A stretch of DNA of 64,000 bases, taken from Neobacillus rhizosphaerae. Lineage in GTDB: Bacteria; Bacillota; Bacilli; Bacillales; Cytobacillaceae. Below, in pieces: positions 43,380 through 51,274 of the stretch. The position numbers were made by a program, and so were the translations under genes. Within the stretch, counting starts at the first letter, position 1. Every line of letters begins with the position of its first letter. Under the pieces are notes generated by a model, which was not told where the DNA came from, made no database searches, and saw only the letters and a list, made by a program, of their open reading frames with translations. The stretch spans positions 44,961 through 108,960 of the forward strand of contig NZ_CALBWS010000013.1 of NCBI RefSeq assembly GCF_937468385.1, in the 5' to 3' direction.

Positions 43380-44162
43380 ATGTCTGTTTTGCCAGAAGAA
43401 AGAAAGAATGAAATTTTAAAAGAACTGAACAAAATGGGAAAAGTAAAAGTCATTGAATTAGTTGAACAATTCAATGTTTCAGAGGAAACTGTTCGACGCG
43501 ATTTGATGATATTAGAAGAGAAAGGACTTTTAAAGAGGGTTTACGGTGGAGCGATTAAAAAGGTCTTTGAATTTAAGGAACCTCCATTCACACAGCGTAC
43601 AACGGTGAATCAAGAAGCGAAAGTAAGGGTGGGGAAAAAAGCAGTAGAACTCATTTCTAACGGTGATGTGATTGTCATTGATGTAGGGACAACCATGCTT
43701 GAATTTGCGCAATGTATTAAAAATAAAAAAGACATTACCATTTTAACCAATTCACTTCCTGTGTCATCTGTGTTAACCGAATTGCTCAATCAAAATAAGT
43801 TTACAGGACAAATTCTATTACTAGGTGGACAAATTGATCCAAAGCAGCAATCTATAAGCGGCGGTCTCACTGAACAAATGTTAAATCAATTTAATATTGA
43901 TAAAGCATTCATTTCAGCTGGTGGTGTTTCTTTTCAAAGTGGAGTTAGTAATTATCATTTACACGAAGCATTAGTTTCTCGTAAGATGGTTGAGGTAGCA
44001 AAGCAAGTTATTTTGCTAACGGATTACTCTAAATTTGGTGTCGATACATTTTGTAAAGTTTGTCCTCTAGAAAAAGTCGATGTAATTGTCTGCGAGCAAC
44101 CTTTTCCAGAGGAATGGAGAAATTATTCAAAATTAGAGGAAATCAATTGGATTCAAGCATAG
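43380..44162 (+). CDS. DeoR family transcriptional regulator
   Basis: 260 residues. N-terminal DeoR helix-turn-helix, residues 5-57 (ERKNEILKELNKMGKVKVIE, VSEETVRRDLMILEEKGLLK, RVYGGA). C-terminal ligand-binding domain of the sugar-phosphate isomerase fold (VIDVGTTMLEFAQ, LLGGQIDPKQQSISG, KAFISAGGVSFQSGVS). Members usually repress sugar or glycerol phosphate genes and respond to phosphorylated metabolites. Its place after the importer suggests control of the importer by a phosphorylated product. GGAGG precedes ATG 43380. Confidence 0.9.
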   Translation: MSVLPEERKNEILKELNKMGKVKVIELVEQFNVSEETVRRDLMILEEKGLLKRVYGGAIKKVFEFKEPPFTQRTTVNQEAKVRVGKKAVELISNGDVIVIDVGTTMLEFAQCIKNKKDITILTNSLPVSSVLTELLNQNKFTGQILLLGGQIDPKQQSISGGLTEQMLNQFNIDKAFISAGGVSFQSGVSNYHLHEALVSRKMVEVAKQVILLTDYSKFGVDTFCKVCPLEKVDVIVCEQPFPEEWRNYSKLEEINWIQA

Positions 44163-44294
44163 TCAATTGATAAAAGGACATATCGAGACGGAAGATGGAA
44201 TTCTCTCTCTTGTTTGATTAGATTATTATTGATAGTAGGTAAAAAAGCTAGAAAGAAAATTTAATAGATAGAATGAGAAAAGGAGCTAAATAGC

Positions 44295-45167
44295 ATGAGC
44301 TTCATTGCAATAGATTTAGATGGAACATTATTAAACGACCAGAATGAAATTAGTGAAGAAAATGTAAAGGCGATTCAATATGCCCAAGATCGGGGTTTTG
44401 AAGTTGTTATATCCACAGGGCGGGCTTATTTTGATGTTCAAAAAATTTGTGAAAAAGCTGGGATTTCCCTATTTGTAATTGGGACTAATGGCTCAACCAT
44501 TCATTCAAAAAGCGGAAAGTGCCTTTCTTCTATTACGATAACTAAAGATCGTGTCGAAGCTATTCTCCAATGGTTAGATGAACGGGATTATTATTACGAA
44601 GTGTTTACGAATAAAGCCATTTATACGCTTAAAAAGAGGAGAGAATATATTTATCAAGAGATTCAGAGCCTGAAAGAAGCGGATTTGGATACAGAATGGA
44701 AAGAAATGGTAGAAGTAGCAGAAAGACAATTTGAACAGTTTGGTTATGTTCTCGTTGAAAACTATCATGATATTTTGAAACAGGAGGAGGGATTTTTTAA
44801 TATTCTAGCCTGTTCTTTTGATCAAAAGAAATTAGCGGAAGGATGGAACCAATTCAACATGTTTGATGATTTAATGGTTGTTTCATCTGCTGATAATAAT
44901 ATTGAAATTACTAGTAATAGAGCTTCAAAAGGAAATGCACTAGAAAAATTGGCTTTGATGATGAATGGCTCCTTAGAGCAGTCGATGGCAATCGGGGACA
45001 GCAACAATGATTTATCCATGTTCCAGAAAGTTGGATACAGCGTAGCGATGGGAAATGCGAAAGATGTCATAAAAGCTGTTTGTACCACGACAACCCTTAA
45101 AAATGATGAGAATGGGGTAGCTTATGCGATTTATCGATATATGGAGAACTTCGTGGTTCAAAAATAA
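44295..45167 (+). CDS. Cof-type HAD-IIB phosphatase
   Basis: 290 residues. Motif I DLDGTLLN (nucleophile Asp 7), motif II STGR, a cap domain in the middle (about 85-190), Lys in SKGNAL and motif IV GDSNNDLSMF. Dephosphorylates small phosphometabolites such as sugar phosphates or flavin/PLP phosphates in the cytosol. AAAGGAG precedes ATG 44295. It follows the DeoR gene by 133 bases, so it could act on the product of the imported compound; the cap is larger than usual, with a long charged helical insert (REYIYQEIQSLKEADLDTEW). Confidence 0.88.
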   Translation: MSFIAIDLDGTLLNDQNEISEENVKAIQYAQDRGFEVVISTGRAYFDVQKICEKAGISLFVIGTNGSTIHSKSGKCLSSITITKDRVEAILQWLDERDYYYEVFTNKAIYTLKKRREYIYQEIQSLKEADLDTEWKEMVEVAERQFEQFGYVLVENYHDILKQEEGFFNILACSFDQKKLAEGWNQFNMFDDLMVVSSADNNIEITSNRASKGNALEKLALMMNGSLEQSMAIGDSNNDLSMFQKVGYSVAMGNAKDVIKAVCTTTTLKNDENGVAYAIYRYMENFVVQK

Positions 45168-45312
45168 GTGTCATTGCCGAAGGAGAGAGCGCTAAAACGG
45201 CATGGATATAGATCAGAATGGCAGGACTTTTGGAAATTGTCTAGGTGATCGGTCTAAAGTATTCACTCGGGTTCATCAAAATAATACCAATCCAATATAG
45301 AAACGCAATGAT

Positions 45313-45339
45313 AACACGTCAAATTAGGCGTGTTTTTTT
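45313..45339 (+). terminator. Intrinsic terminator
   Basis: AACACGTC pairs with GGCGTGTT around an AAATTA loop, followed by TTTTTT. It ends transcription from the HAD gene. A second stem, GGTATCTT/AAGATACC at 45362-45388, has no T-run. Confidence 0.75.
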
Positions 45340-45410
45340 ACGTTTGGCACATCTAGGGGCAGGTATCTTCTACAGTTTGAAAGATACCGTAGGTGTTTCT
45401 ATTTAAGAAA

Positions 45411-45577
45411 TTTCGACTTTGGGAATTGTCCAGCTCCAGCGCCCAGCAGCTAGTGTACTTCGCGCTTCTCCCTACGATAAGTCAACATCGAATCGCTAAC
45501 GCTCTTCGTGTTTCCTTTATCTCAGTCGAAGCGCTCCAGTCCATACGCTGCTAAACGGGCGCTTCCGCTTTTCTTCG
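45411..45577. repeat. Bacillaceae intergenic repeat, copy 3
   Basis: TTTCGACTTTGGGAATTGTC then CAGCTCCAGCGCC at the start and GGGCGCTTCCGCTTTTCTTC at the end. The inner part (CTACGATAAGTCAACATCGA) is the same as in copy 1. It marks the left boundary of the GC-richer island. Confidence 0.85.
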
Positions 45578-45673
45578 TTCCGCTCAACTTCAGAATTTCT
45601 TCAGAAATTTCTTTGTTCGTTCCGAAGAAATATTTCTTAAGATAAGGATACTAAAAACGAGGGAGGGAGACTT

Positions 45674-46240
45674 ATGATGGAAAATATCCAAGAGAAGCTA
45701 CAATTTTTGCACAAATTTTTGCGAGCACCGAAACAAATCGGCAGCATTACGCCAAGCTCGATGTTTTTGGCTAAAAAAATGCTCGAACAGGTGAACTGGA
45801 ATCGGGTCGATCATATCGCCGAGCTTGGAGCGGGTACGGGCGCCATAACAAAATATATCGATGCGGTAAACCTGAAAGACGCGAATGTGATTTTGTTTGA
45901 GAAGGACGATTCGTTGCGCGATCAATTAATGAGGCGGTTCCCCGCTTATTCCTGTTACGCGGATGCGTGCAAGCTCCGGGAAGCGCTGCAGAATGAACGG
46001 ATTGAGTATCTGGACTGCATTTTGAGCGGACTACCGTTTTTCAACTTCCCGCAGCAGCTGCGCGATCAATTAATGGATCAAATCGTAACCTCGCTGAAGC
46101 CAGGCGGATTGTTTATCGCCTTCCAATATTCGCAGCAAATGAAGAAACAGCTGAGCACTCTGTTTGATATTGAGCACGTTCATTATGTCCCTTGGAATAT
46201 ACCGCCGGCATTCGTATACGTTTGCCGCAAAGGGCTTTGA
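45674..46240 (+). CDS. Phospholipid N-methyltransferase-like SAM enzyme
   Basis: 188 residues. Class I methyltransferase with motif I AELGAGTGAITKYI (about 55-68), acidic strand end VILFEKDDSL, and LDCILSGLPFFNFPQQLRDQ, the family's post-I region seen in PmtA-type phosphatidylethanolamine methyltransferases; N-terminal FLRAPKQIGSITPSS is also typical. Probably methylates membrane lipid head groups, altering surface charge. GGGAGGGAGA precedes ATG 45674; ATG 45677 is an equal choice. GC-rich codons (GCG, CGG, CCG) contrast with neighbours on the left, indicating transfer. First gene of a unit with DedA and a two-component system. Confidence 0.85.
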   Translation: MMENIQEKLQFLHKFLRAPKQIGSITPSSMFLAKKMLEQVNWNRVDHIAELGAGTGAITKYIDAVNLKDANVILFEKDDSLRDQLMRRFPAYSCYADACKLREALQNERIEYLDCILSGLPFFNFPQQLRDQLMDQIVTSLKPGGLFIAFQYSQQMKKQLSTLFDIEHVHYVPWNIPPAFVYVCRKGL

Positions 46241-46405
46241 AGCCACATGAAAAAAAGCTTATTGCGTATTCACCATTGGCCTGGCTCCTTGCCATTCCTC
46301 AAACAGCATGTTTTGGTGGACGTTGCGGGAGGAATTTTTTTGTCGGAAACGCTCTGTTTTATCGAGCGGAAAATTTCAGGTTTTGCAGAAAGGAGGGTGT
46401 TACCC

Positions 46406-47023
46406 ATGAATTACGATACGTTGCTATCGTTGATCCATCATTTCGGTTATGCTGCGCTGTATTTCGCGTTGTGGCTCGGCATCGTCGGCATGCCGATTCC
46501 GGATGAGGTTGTTGTGATGACAGGAGGCGCTGTAACGGCGAACGGGCTTCTTCACTCGTTCCCCGCCTTTGTCCTGACATATTTGGGTGTTATTTCAGGT
46601 TTGTCGCTAGGTTATGTACTAGGCCTTATTTTTGGAACATCGGTGTTTGACCGGCTGCACCGAAGGAAAAAAATGAACAAATGGATCAATTTATCAAAGA
46701 CATTGGTGGATAAATATGGTAGCTTTGCATTATGTATAAGTTATTTCTTCCCGATAATACGTCATGTCATGCCCTACGTAATTGGCATTAACAAAGTAAC
46801 ATTCAAGCGTTACGCACTGTTCTCCTTTACAACGGGATTTGTCTGGACGTCCATTTTCTTCACCGTTGGCTATTTGGTCGGTGATCATGCGCAGGAAGTC
46901 GGCGATCTCGTCTATCGTTCAGGATTAAAGCTGCTATGGATACTGTTCGTCAGTGCTGCCATATTCCTCATCATCCGGTATACTTCGAATCAAAAAAAAT
47001 TGCAAGGGAGAGATAAAGCTTGA
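46406..47023 (+). CDS. DedA family membrane protein
   Basis: 206 residues from ATG 46406 (AAAGGAGGGTG upstream; longer in-frame starts have none). Typical DedA: IVGMPIPDEVVVMTGGAV near the N-terminus (acidic E in re-entrant loop), YLGVISGLSLGYVLGLIFG, and FFPIIRHVMPYVIGINKVTF with the functional Arg, then two C-terminal helices. DedA proteins flip or transport lipids (such as undecaprenyl phosphate or phosphatidylethanolamine) and influence resistance to cationic peptides. It ends overlapping the response regulator start by 4 bases. The methyltransferase partner strengthens a lipid role. Confidence 0.9.
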   Translation: MNYDTLLSLIHHFGYAALYFALWLGIVGMPIPDEVVVMTGGAVTANGLLHSFPAFVLTYLGVISGLSLGYVLGLIFGTSVFDRLHRRKKMNKWINLSKTLVDKYGSFALCISYFFPIIRHVMPYVIGINKVTFKRYALFSFTTGFVWTSIFFTVGYLVGDHAQEVGDLVYRSGLKLLWILFVSAAIFLIIRYTSNQKKLQGRDKA

Positions 47024-47718
47024 CCTACAAAGTGCTTGTAGTTGATGACGATCCGGAAATTCGCGATGTGGTTCATATTTTTTTGCGAAATGAAGGGTTT
47101 CATGTATTCGAGGCCGAGGACGGCTTGCAGGCCTTGCATACATTGAACAGCGAAGCGGTCGATCTGATCATATTGGATGTGATGATGCCCAATCTAGATG
47201 GGATTAAAGCGTGTTTCAAGATCCGCGAAACGTCGAACATTCCGATTATTATGCTTTCCGCCAAAGGCGAGGATATCGACAAAATAACTGGGCTCACGAC
47301 GGGAGCCGACGATTATCTCGCCAAGCCGTTTAATCCATTGGAGTTGATCGCTCGGGTGAAGGCTCAGCTTCGCAGACAGAAGCTGGACGGAGGAAGCAAT
47401 GGCAAGTCAGTGTCCGACAGTGGGATTATCGAAATTAACGATTTGATCATTGATAAAAGTCGCCATATTGTGATGGTACGTAGTAAAGAAGTATCGCTCA
47501 CGCCGCTCGAATTTTCTATTCTGGAGCTGATGGCCAGCCACCGTGGACATGTGTTTAATGTTGATAAAATATACCAGAGCGTGTGGAAAGAGGACAAATT
47601 TTTATCCGACAACACCATAATGGTTCATATCCGTAATATTCGCGAAAAAATCGAGGAGAACCCGCGAGAGCCTAGGTATATCAAAACCGTGTGGGGAGTG
47701 GGATATAAAGTTGAATAG
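47020..47718 (+). CDS. OmpR/VanR-type response regulator
   Basis: 232 residues, TTG start at 47020 with AGGGAG well placed. Receiver domain 1-118 with acidic pocket VVDDD (D9-D11), phosphoacceptor Asp about 53 (LIILDVMMP), Thr/Ser LSAKG and Lys AKPF; winged helix DNA-binding domain about 135-232 (LTPLEFSILELMASHRGHVF, IMVHIRNIREKIE, RYIKTVWGVGYK). Controlled by the kinase gene that overlaps it by 8 bases. Probably regulates the upstream methyltransferase and dedA genes. Confidence 0.92.
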   Translation: MTYKVLVVDDDPEIRDVVHIFLRNEGFHVFEAEDGLQALHTLNSEAVDLIILDVMMPNLDGIKACFKIRETSNIPIIMLSAKGEDIDKITGLTTGADDYLAKPFNPLELIARVKAQLRRQKLDGGSNGKSVSDSGIIEINDLIIDKSRHIVMVRSKEVSLTPLEFSILELMASHRGHVFNVDKIYQSVWKEDKFLSDNTIMVHIRNIREKIEENPREPRYIKTVWGVGYKVE

Positions 47719-48778
47719 AAAGCCAAATAGAAAATTCCTTTCCACTTTAAGCGGGAAAAAGAATATTCGAATCCGAATTTTCTGGGCAGCATTAATAAGC
47801 TTCATCTGTATGGTGGCTTTATCATGGCTTCTCATTTATTTGTCGTTCGATATTGGGTATTTTGGAGATTTCATATTTATGATCGCCTCGTTTTTGTTCT
47901 TCTTCTTCCTTTTAACGCGACCCCTAGTTCGTTATTTACGGACGCTTGCCGAAGGTCTCTTGACCATAGCGGGCGGGAATCTGGATTATCGGCTGCCGAT
48001 GTCTAATGAAGACGAGATGGGAGAAGTCGCCAAGAGCATTAACTTTATGGCTGAGCAGCTACAGGAAAAAATGAATCGAGAACGCCAAATCGAAAATTCG
48101 AAAATGGAACTGATTACAAGTGTTTCCCATGATCTGCGTACGCCTTTGACAAGTATAATCGGTTATTTGAATTTGTTGAAGAATGACAATTACGAGAATC
48201 TCGAAGAACATAAGCGCTATATCAATAACGCCTACAACAAATCACAGCAACTAAAGAAGCTGATTGACGACTTGTTTGAATACACGCGATTAACAAGTGG
48301 GGCGGTGAACCTTTCTTTTACGAAGATAGATGTGAGCGGTTTGTTGGAGCAGATCATGAACGAATTCGAACCGATTGCGCAGGAAAATTTACTTACAGTT
48401 CGTACGATTCGCGACCAGACGCCGATTTACGGGTATGTCGATGCTGAAAAAATGGTACGTGCCATCGATAACCTATTGATGAATGCGCTCAAGTTTTCGA
48501 TGAAACCCGGTGAAATCACGGTACGGCTGTCCGCGGAAGAGCAGCATATTTATTTTGCCGTCGAAAATAGGGGTAAACCGATATCGGAAGAGCAGGAAAA
48601 GCTGCTATTCGAACGGTTTTATAAGGCGGATCCGTCGAGAAACGACCATCACGGGTCGCCCGGCGCCGGTATGGGGCTATCAATTGCCAAAAACATCGTC
48701 GAGCTGCATGGAGGAAGAATCTGGTTGAATCATCAAAACGGGCACTTCACTTTTTTTATCGAAATTTCGAGAATTTAG
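47711..48778 (+). CDS. Sensor histidine kinase (VanS-like)
   Basis: 355 residues, TTG start at 47711. Two close membrane helices (about 20-45 and 50-75: FWAALISFICMVALSWLLIY, FIFMIASFLFFFFLL) with almost no extracellular loop, so it senses something within or at the membrane. HAMP-like segment 80-125, dimerisation/phosphoacceptor domain with His about 140 (SVSHDLRTPLTSI), ATPase with N-box DNLLMNALKFS, G1 and G2 (GAGMGLSIAKNIVELHGG). Such intramembrane-sensing kinases often answer cell-envelope antibiotics, fitting the lipid-modifying genes in this unit. Confidence 0.92.
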   Translation: MNRKPNRKFLSTLSGKKNIRIRIFWAALISFICMVALSWLLIYLSFDIGYFGDFIFMIASFLFFFFLLTRPLVRYLRTLAEGLLTIAGGNLDYRLPMSNEDEMGEVAKSINFMAEQLQEKMNRERQIENSKMELITSVSHDLRTPLTSIIGYLNLLKNDNYENLEEHKRYINNAYNKSQQLKKLIDDLFEYTRLTSGAVNLSFTKIDVSGLLEQIMNEFEPIAQENLLTVRTIRDQTPIYGYVDAEKMVRAIDNLLMNALKFSMKPGEITVRLSAEEQHIYFAVENRGKPISEEQEKLLFERFYKADPSRNDHHGSPGAGMGLSIAKNIVELHGGRIWLNHQNGHFTFFIEISRI

Positions 48779-49098
48779 CCCTTCAGTACAGAACCTCATA
48801 AACATAACAGAGAATGAGCTTAGCAAAATCAATGGTATAGGAGCACGGCAAGAATTACTTTTTTATTGATCATGCTATTGCGATTATTCATATCATTTTT
48901 TTGCAGGAATGATTGTCTTTTTATTCATCAAACTCGTTAAGGTTCAAATCAGATGAAACATTTTCCAATTCTCCCTCGTCTACTATTTATGCACATTTTG
49001 AATATTATGTGTCCCTTTAAACAGGAATTTTCAGATAATAAATCGAATACATAGATAGAATGTCATAATTTGGCTTGAGCCGTTGAGGAGGAATTACC
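48779..49098. other. Intergenic region between island and yeaC
   Basis: About 320 bases with no gene recognised. It includes the right boundary of the GC-richer island; base composition returns to AT-rich right after 48780. No terminator with a good stem was seen for the kinase gene. Confidence 0.5.
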
Positions 49099-50055
49099 AT
49101 GTCCTATGAACAAATGAATCCCACGATAGAAAAAATACTTGTAAACATTGAAAAGGTCATGATTGGAAAAAGAAATGTCGCGGAACTAAGTCTTGTGTCC
49201 CTACTGGCCGGAGGACATGTTCTCCTAGAGGACGTGCCAGGTGTCGGGAAAACAATGATGGTCCGTGCCCTTGCCAAGTCTGTTAATGCCAATTTCCGCA
49301 GAATTCAATTCACCCCAGACCTGCTGCCTTCCGATGTAACGGGAGTATCGATTTATAACCCGAAAGAAATGGAATTTCAATTTCGTCCAGGCCCACTAAT
49401 GGGTAATATCATTCTTGCTGATGAAATTAACCGTACATCGCCTAAGACCCAATCGGCGCTTTTGGAAGGGATGGAGGAAGCAAGTATCACGATTGACGGT
49501 GTGACCCATAAGTTAAACAAACCATTCTTCGTTATGGCGACACAAAACCCGATTGAATATGAAGGTACATATCCGCTTCCAGAAGCACAGCTCGACCGCT
49601 TTTTATTAAAAATGAAAATGGGGTATCCTGATTTGCAGGAAGAAATCGAAGTTTTGAACAGGGCCCAAAAGGTGCCTCCAATCGAGGACCTATCCCCAGT
49701 TATTGACCTTGAAGGCTTACTATCCCTGCAACAAGAAATTAAAGAGGTATTTGTCGACGATACCATTAAACGTTATATTGTCGACATTGTGAATCGGACA
49801 AGAAATCATGGCAGTGTCTATCTTGGTGCAAGCCCAAGGGGGTCCATTGCCTTAATGAAAGCTGCTCAAGCCTATGCCTATATGTTTGGCCGTGCATATG
49901 TCCTCCCAGACGATATTCAATATTTAGCACCATTTGTGTTATCACATCGGATTATTTTAAGATCAGAAGCAAAATTTGAAGGTCTTTTTGCAGAAGAGGT
50001 AGTGAACCGGGTGGTTGCTAGAGTTCCTGTACCAGTCCGAAGGTTAGTGAAGTAA
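49099..50055 (+). CDS. yeaC: MoxR-type AAA+ ATPase
   Basis: 318 residues. Walker A EDVPGVGKTMM (about 42-52), Walker B NIILADEINRTSPKTQSALL, sensor 1 MATQNPIEYEGTYPLPEAQL (with the MoxR-specific insert) and C-terminal lid with arginine finger region. MoxR ATPases act as chaperones for activation or assembly of partner proteins, usually with a DUF58 protein and a transglutaminase as here. GAGGAGG precedes ATG 49099. Same order in B. subtilis (yeaC-yeaD-yebA-guaA). Confidence 0.92.
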   Translation: MSYEQMNPTIEKILVNIEKVMIGKRNVAELSLVSLLAGGHVLLEDVPGVGKTMMVRALAKSVNANFRRIQFTPDLLPSDVTGVSIYNPKEMEFQFRPGPLMGNIILADEINRTSPKTQSALLEGMEEASITIDGVTHKLNKPFFVMATQNPIEYEGTYPLPEAQLDRFLLKMKMGYPDLQEEIEVLNRAQKVPPIEDLSPVIDLEGLLSLQQEIKEVFVDDTIKRYIVDIVNRTRNHGSVYLGASPRGSIALMKAAQAYAYMFGRAYVLPDDIQYLAPFVLSHRIILRSEAKFEGLFAEEVVNRVVARVPVPVRRLVK

Positions 50056-50056
50056 T

Positions 50057-51274
50057 ATGAAAAAACTATGGACTCCATTCATAAAAGTATGGAAGTTTAC
50101 CTTGCTTATTGTTTTGATATTCCTAACGTTTTCATATGCGATGTTCCAGGGGGGATTTGTCAGCTGGTTTTTATTTTATAGTTTTCTGCCCTTTGCCATT
50201 TACTGTGTTGCGCTTTCCTTTTATTCCTTGAATGAGCTTGTCGTAACAAGGGTTTTGCCGAAAACGGATTATAATGCAGGGGAGCCTTTAAGGGTAAGCA
50301 TCAATGTACAAAGGTCAAAAGCCTTTCCATTATTTTATTTAATTATCGAGGACAATTTAGAGGAAACCTTGAAATATGCACTTCAACAGAAGAGGTCAAA
50401 GACACTTCTGCTGCCAGGGGTGAAAAAGGAATTTTCCTATGAATATACCATCGATGAACTGCCGCGTGGAGAACACTTTTTCCAATCCTTTACTTTACGT
50501 ATCGGGGATCTGCTTGGATTATTTGAAAAAGAAAAGACAGTTTCTGCTGATGGTAAAATCATTGTCTATCCCGCCTACACAGAGTTTATTTATCGGCCGT
50601 TTGAAAACCAGTATGATCAAGGGTTGACGGCCTCCAGAGAGCGGGTCCAGCGCGATACGACAATGGCGGTTGGTGTCCGGGATTATCAGCCGGGTGATCG
50701 TTTTTCCTGGATAAACTGGAAAGCGACTGCGAAGCGGAACGAAATTATGACGAAGGAATTTGAGCAACGGCAATCGCATGATGTATTTGTTGTCATGGAC
50801 TGTGTTCCGGATAAGCGGTTCGAAGCGGTTGTTTCCTTTACTGCCTCCCTATTACGTGCTGTCTTGAAAAAAGGCGCGCAGACAGGGTTGTTAACGATTA
50901 GTAAAGAGCGGGCGTCATTCCCGATTAGAGGCGGGGAGCAGCATCTCCAGCAACTTTTTTATCATTTGGCAAAAATTGAGGCTAAGTGTTTAAAACCCTT
51001 TGAAAAAGTACTGGAGACAGACGGATTTTTTATTCAACAATCGGTTTCGTTTATGCTCATTACGGCTCAATTAACGAAACCACTGATTGAAAAGGCAAGC
51101 TTTCTTGGCCAAAGAAAAGGTTCGATTACGCTTTTTCTCATAAAAGATCAAAAAGAATCGCCGACAGAAAGTGAACGCTCCCTCATTGCCATCGCGAATG
51201 CTCGCGGAGTCCGAGTGGTTATGGTTCATGACGGCGAATTTGCTGCAGCCTTTTCGGAGGTGATTTTACGATGA
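50057..51274 (+). CDS. yeaD: DUF58 domain protein
   Basis: 405 residues. Two N-terminal membrane helices (about 10-50: FTLLIVLIFLTFSYAMFQGG, FVSWFLFYSFLPFAIYCVAL), then a beta-rich part with PRGEHFFQSFTLRIGDLLGL and the DUF58 signature VGVRDYQPGDRFSWINWKAT (about 205-224), followed by a von Willebrand A-like domain (DVFVVMDCVPDKRFEAVVSF). Partner of MoxR; function not established. Starts one base after the MoxR stop and overlaps the transglutaminase gene by 4 bases. Confidence 0.9.
   Translation: MKKLWTPFIKVWKFTLLIVLIFLTFSYAMFQGGFVSWFLFYSFLPFAIYCVALSFYSLNELVVTRVLPKTDYNAGEPLRVSINVQRSKAFPLFYLIIEDNLEETLKYALQQKRSKTLLLPGVKKEFSYEYTIDELPRGEHFFQSFTLRIGDLLGLFEKEKTVSADGKIIVYPAYTEFIYRPFENQYDQGLTASRERVQRDTTMAVGVRDYQPGDRFSWINWKATAKRNEIMTKEFEQRQSHDVFVVMDCVPDKRFEAVVSFTASLLRAVLKKGAQTGLLTISKERASFPIRGGEQHLQQLFYHLAKIEAKCLKPFEKVLETDGFFIQQSVSFMLITAQLTKPLIEKASFLGQRKGSITLFLIKDQKESPTESERSLIAIANARGVRVVMVHDGEFAAAFSEVILR

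Noticed and set aside
46192..46506. 104-codon open frame between methyltransferase and dedA
   Set aside because: GC-rich DNA creates long chance frames here; it overlaps both real genes and has no start signal.
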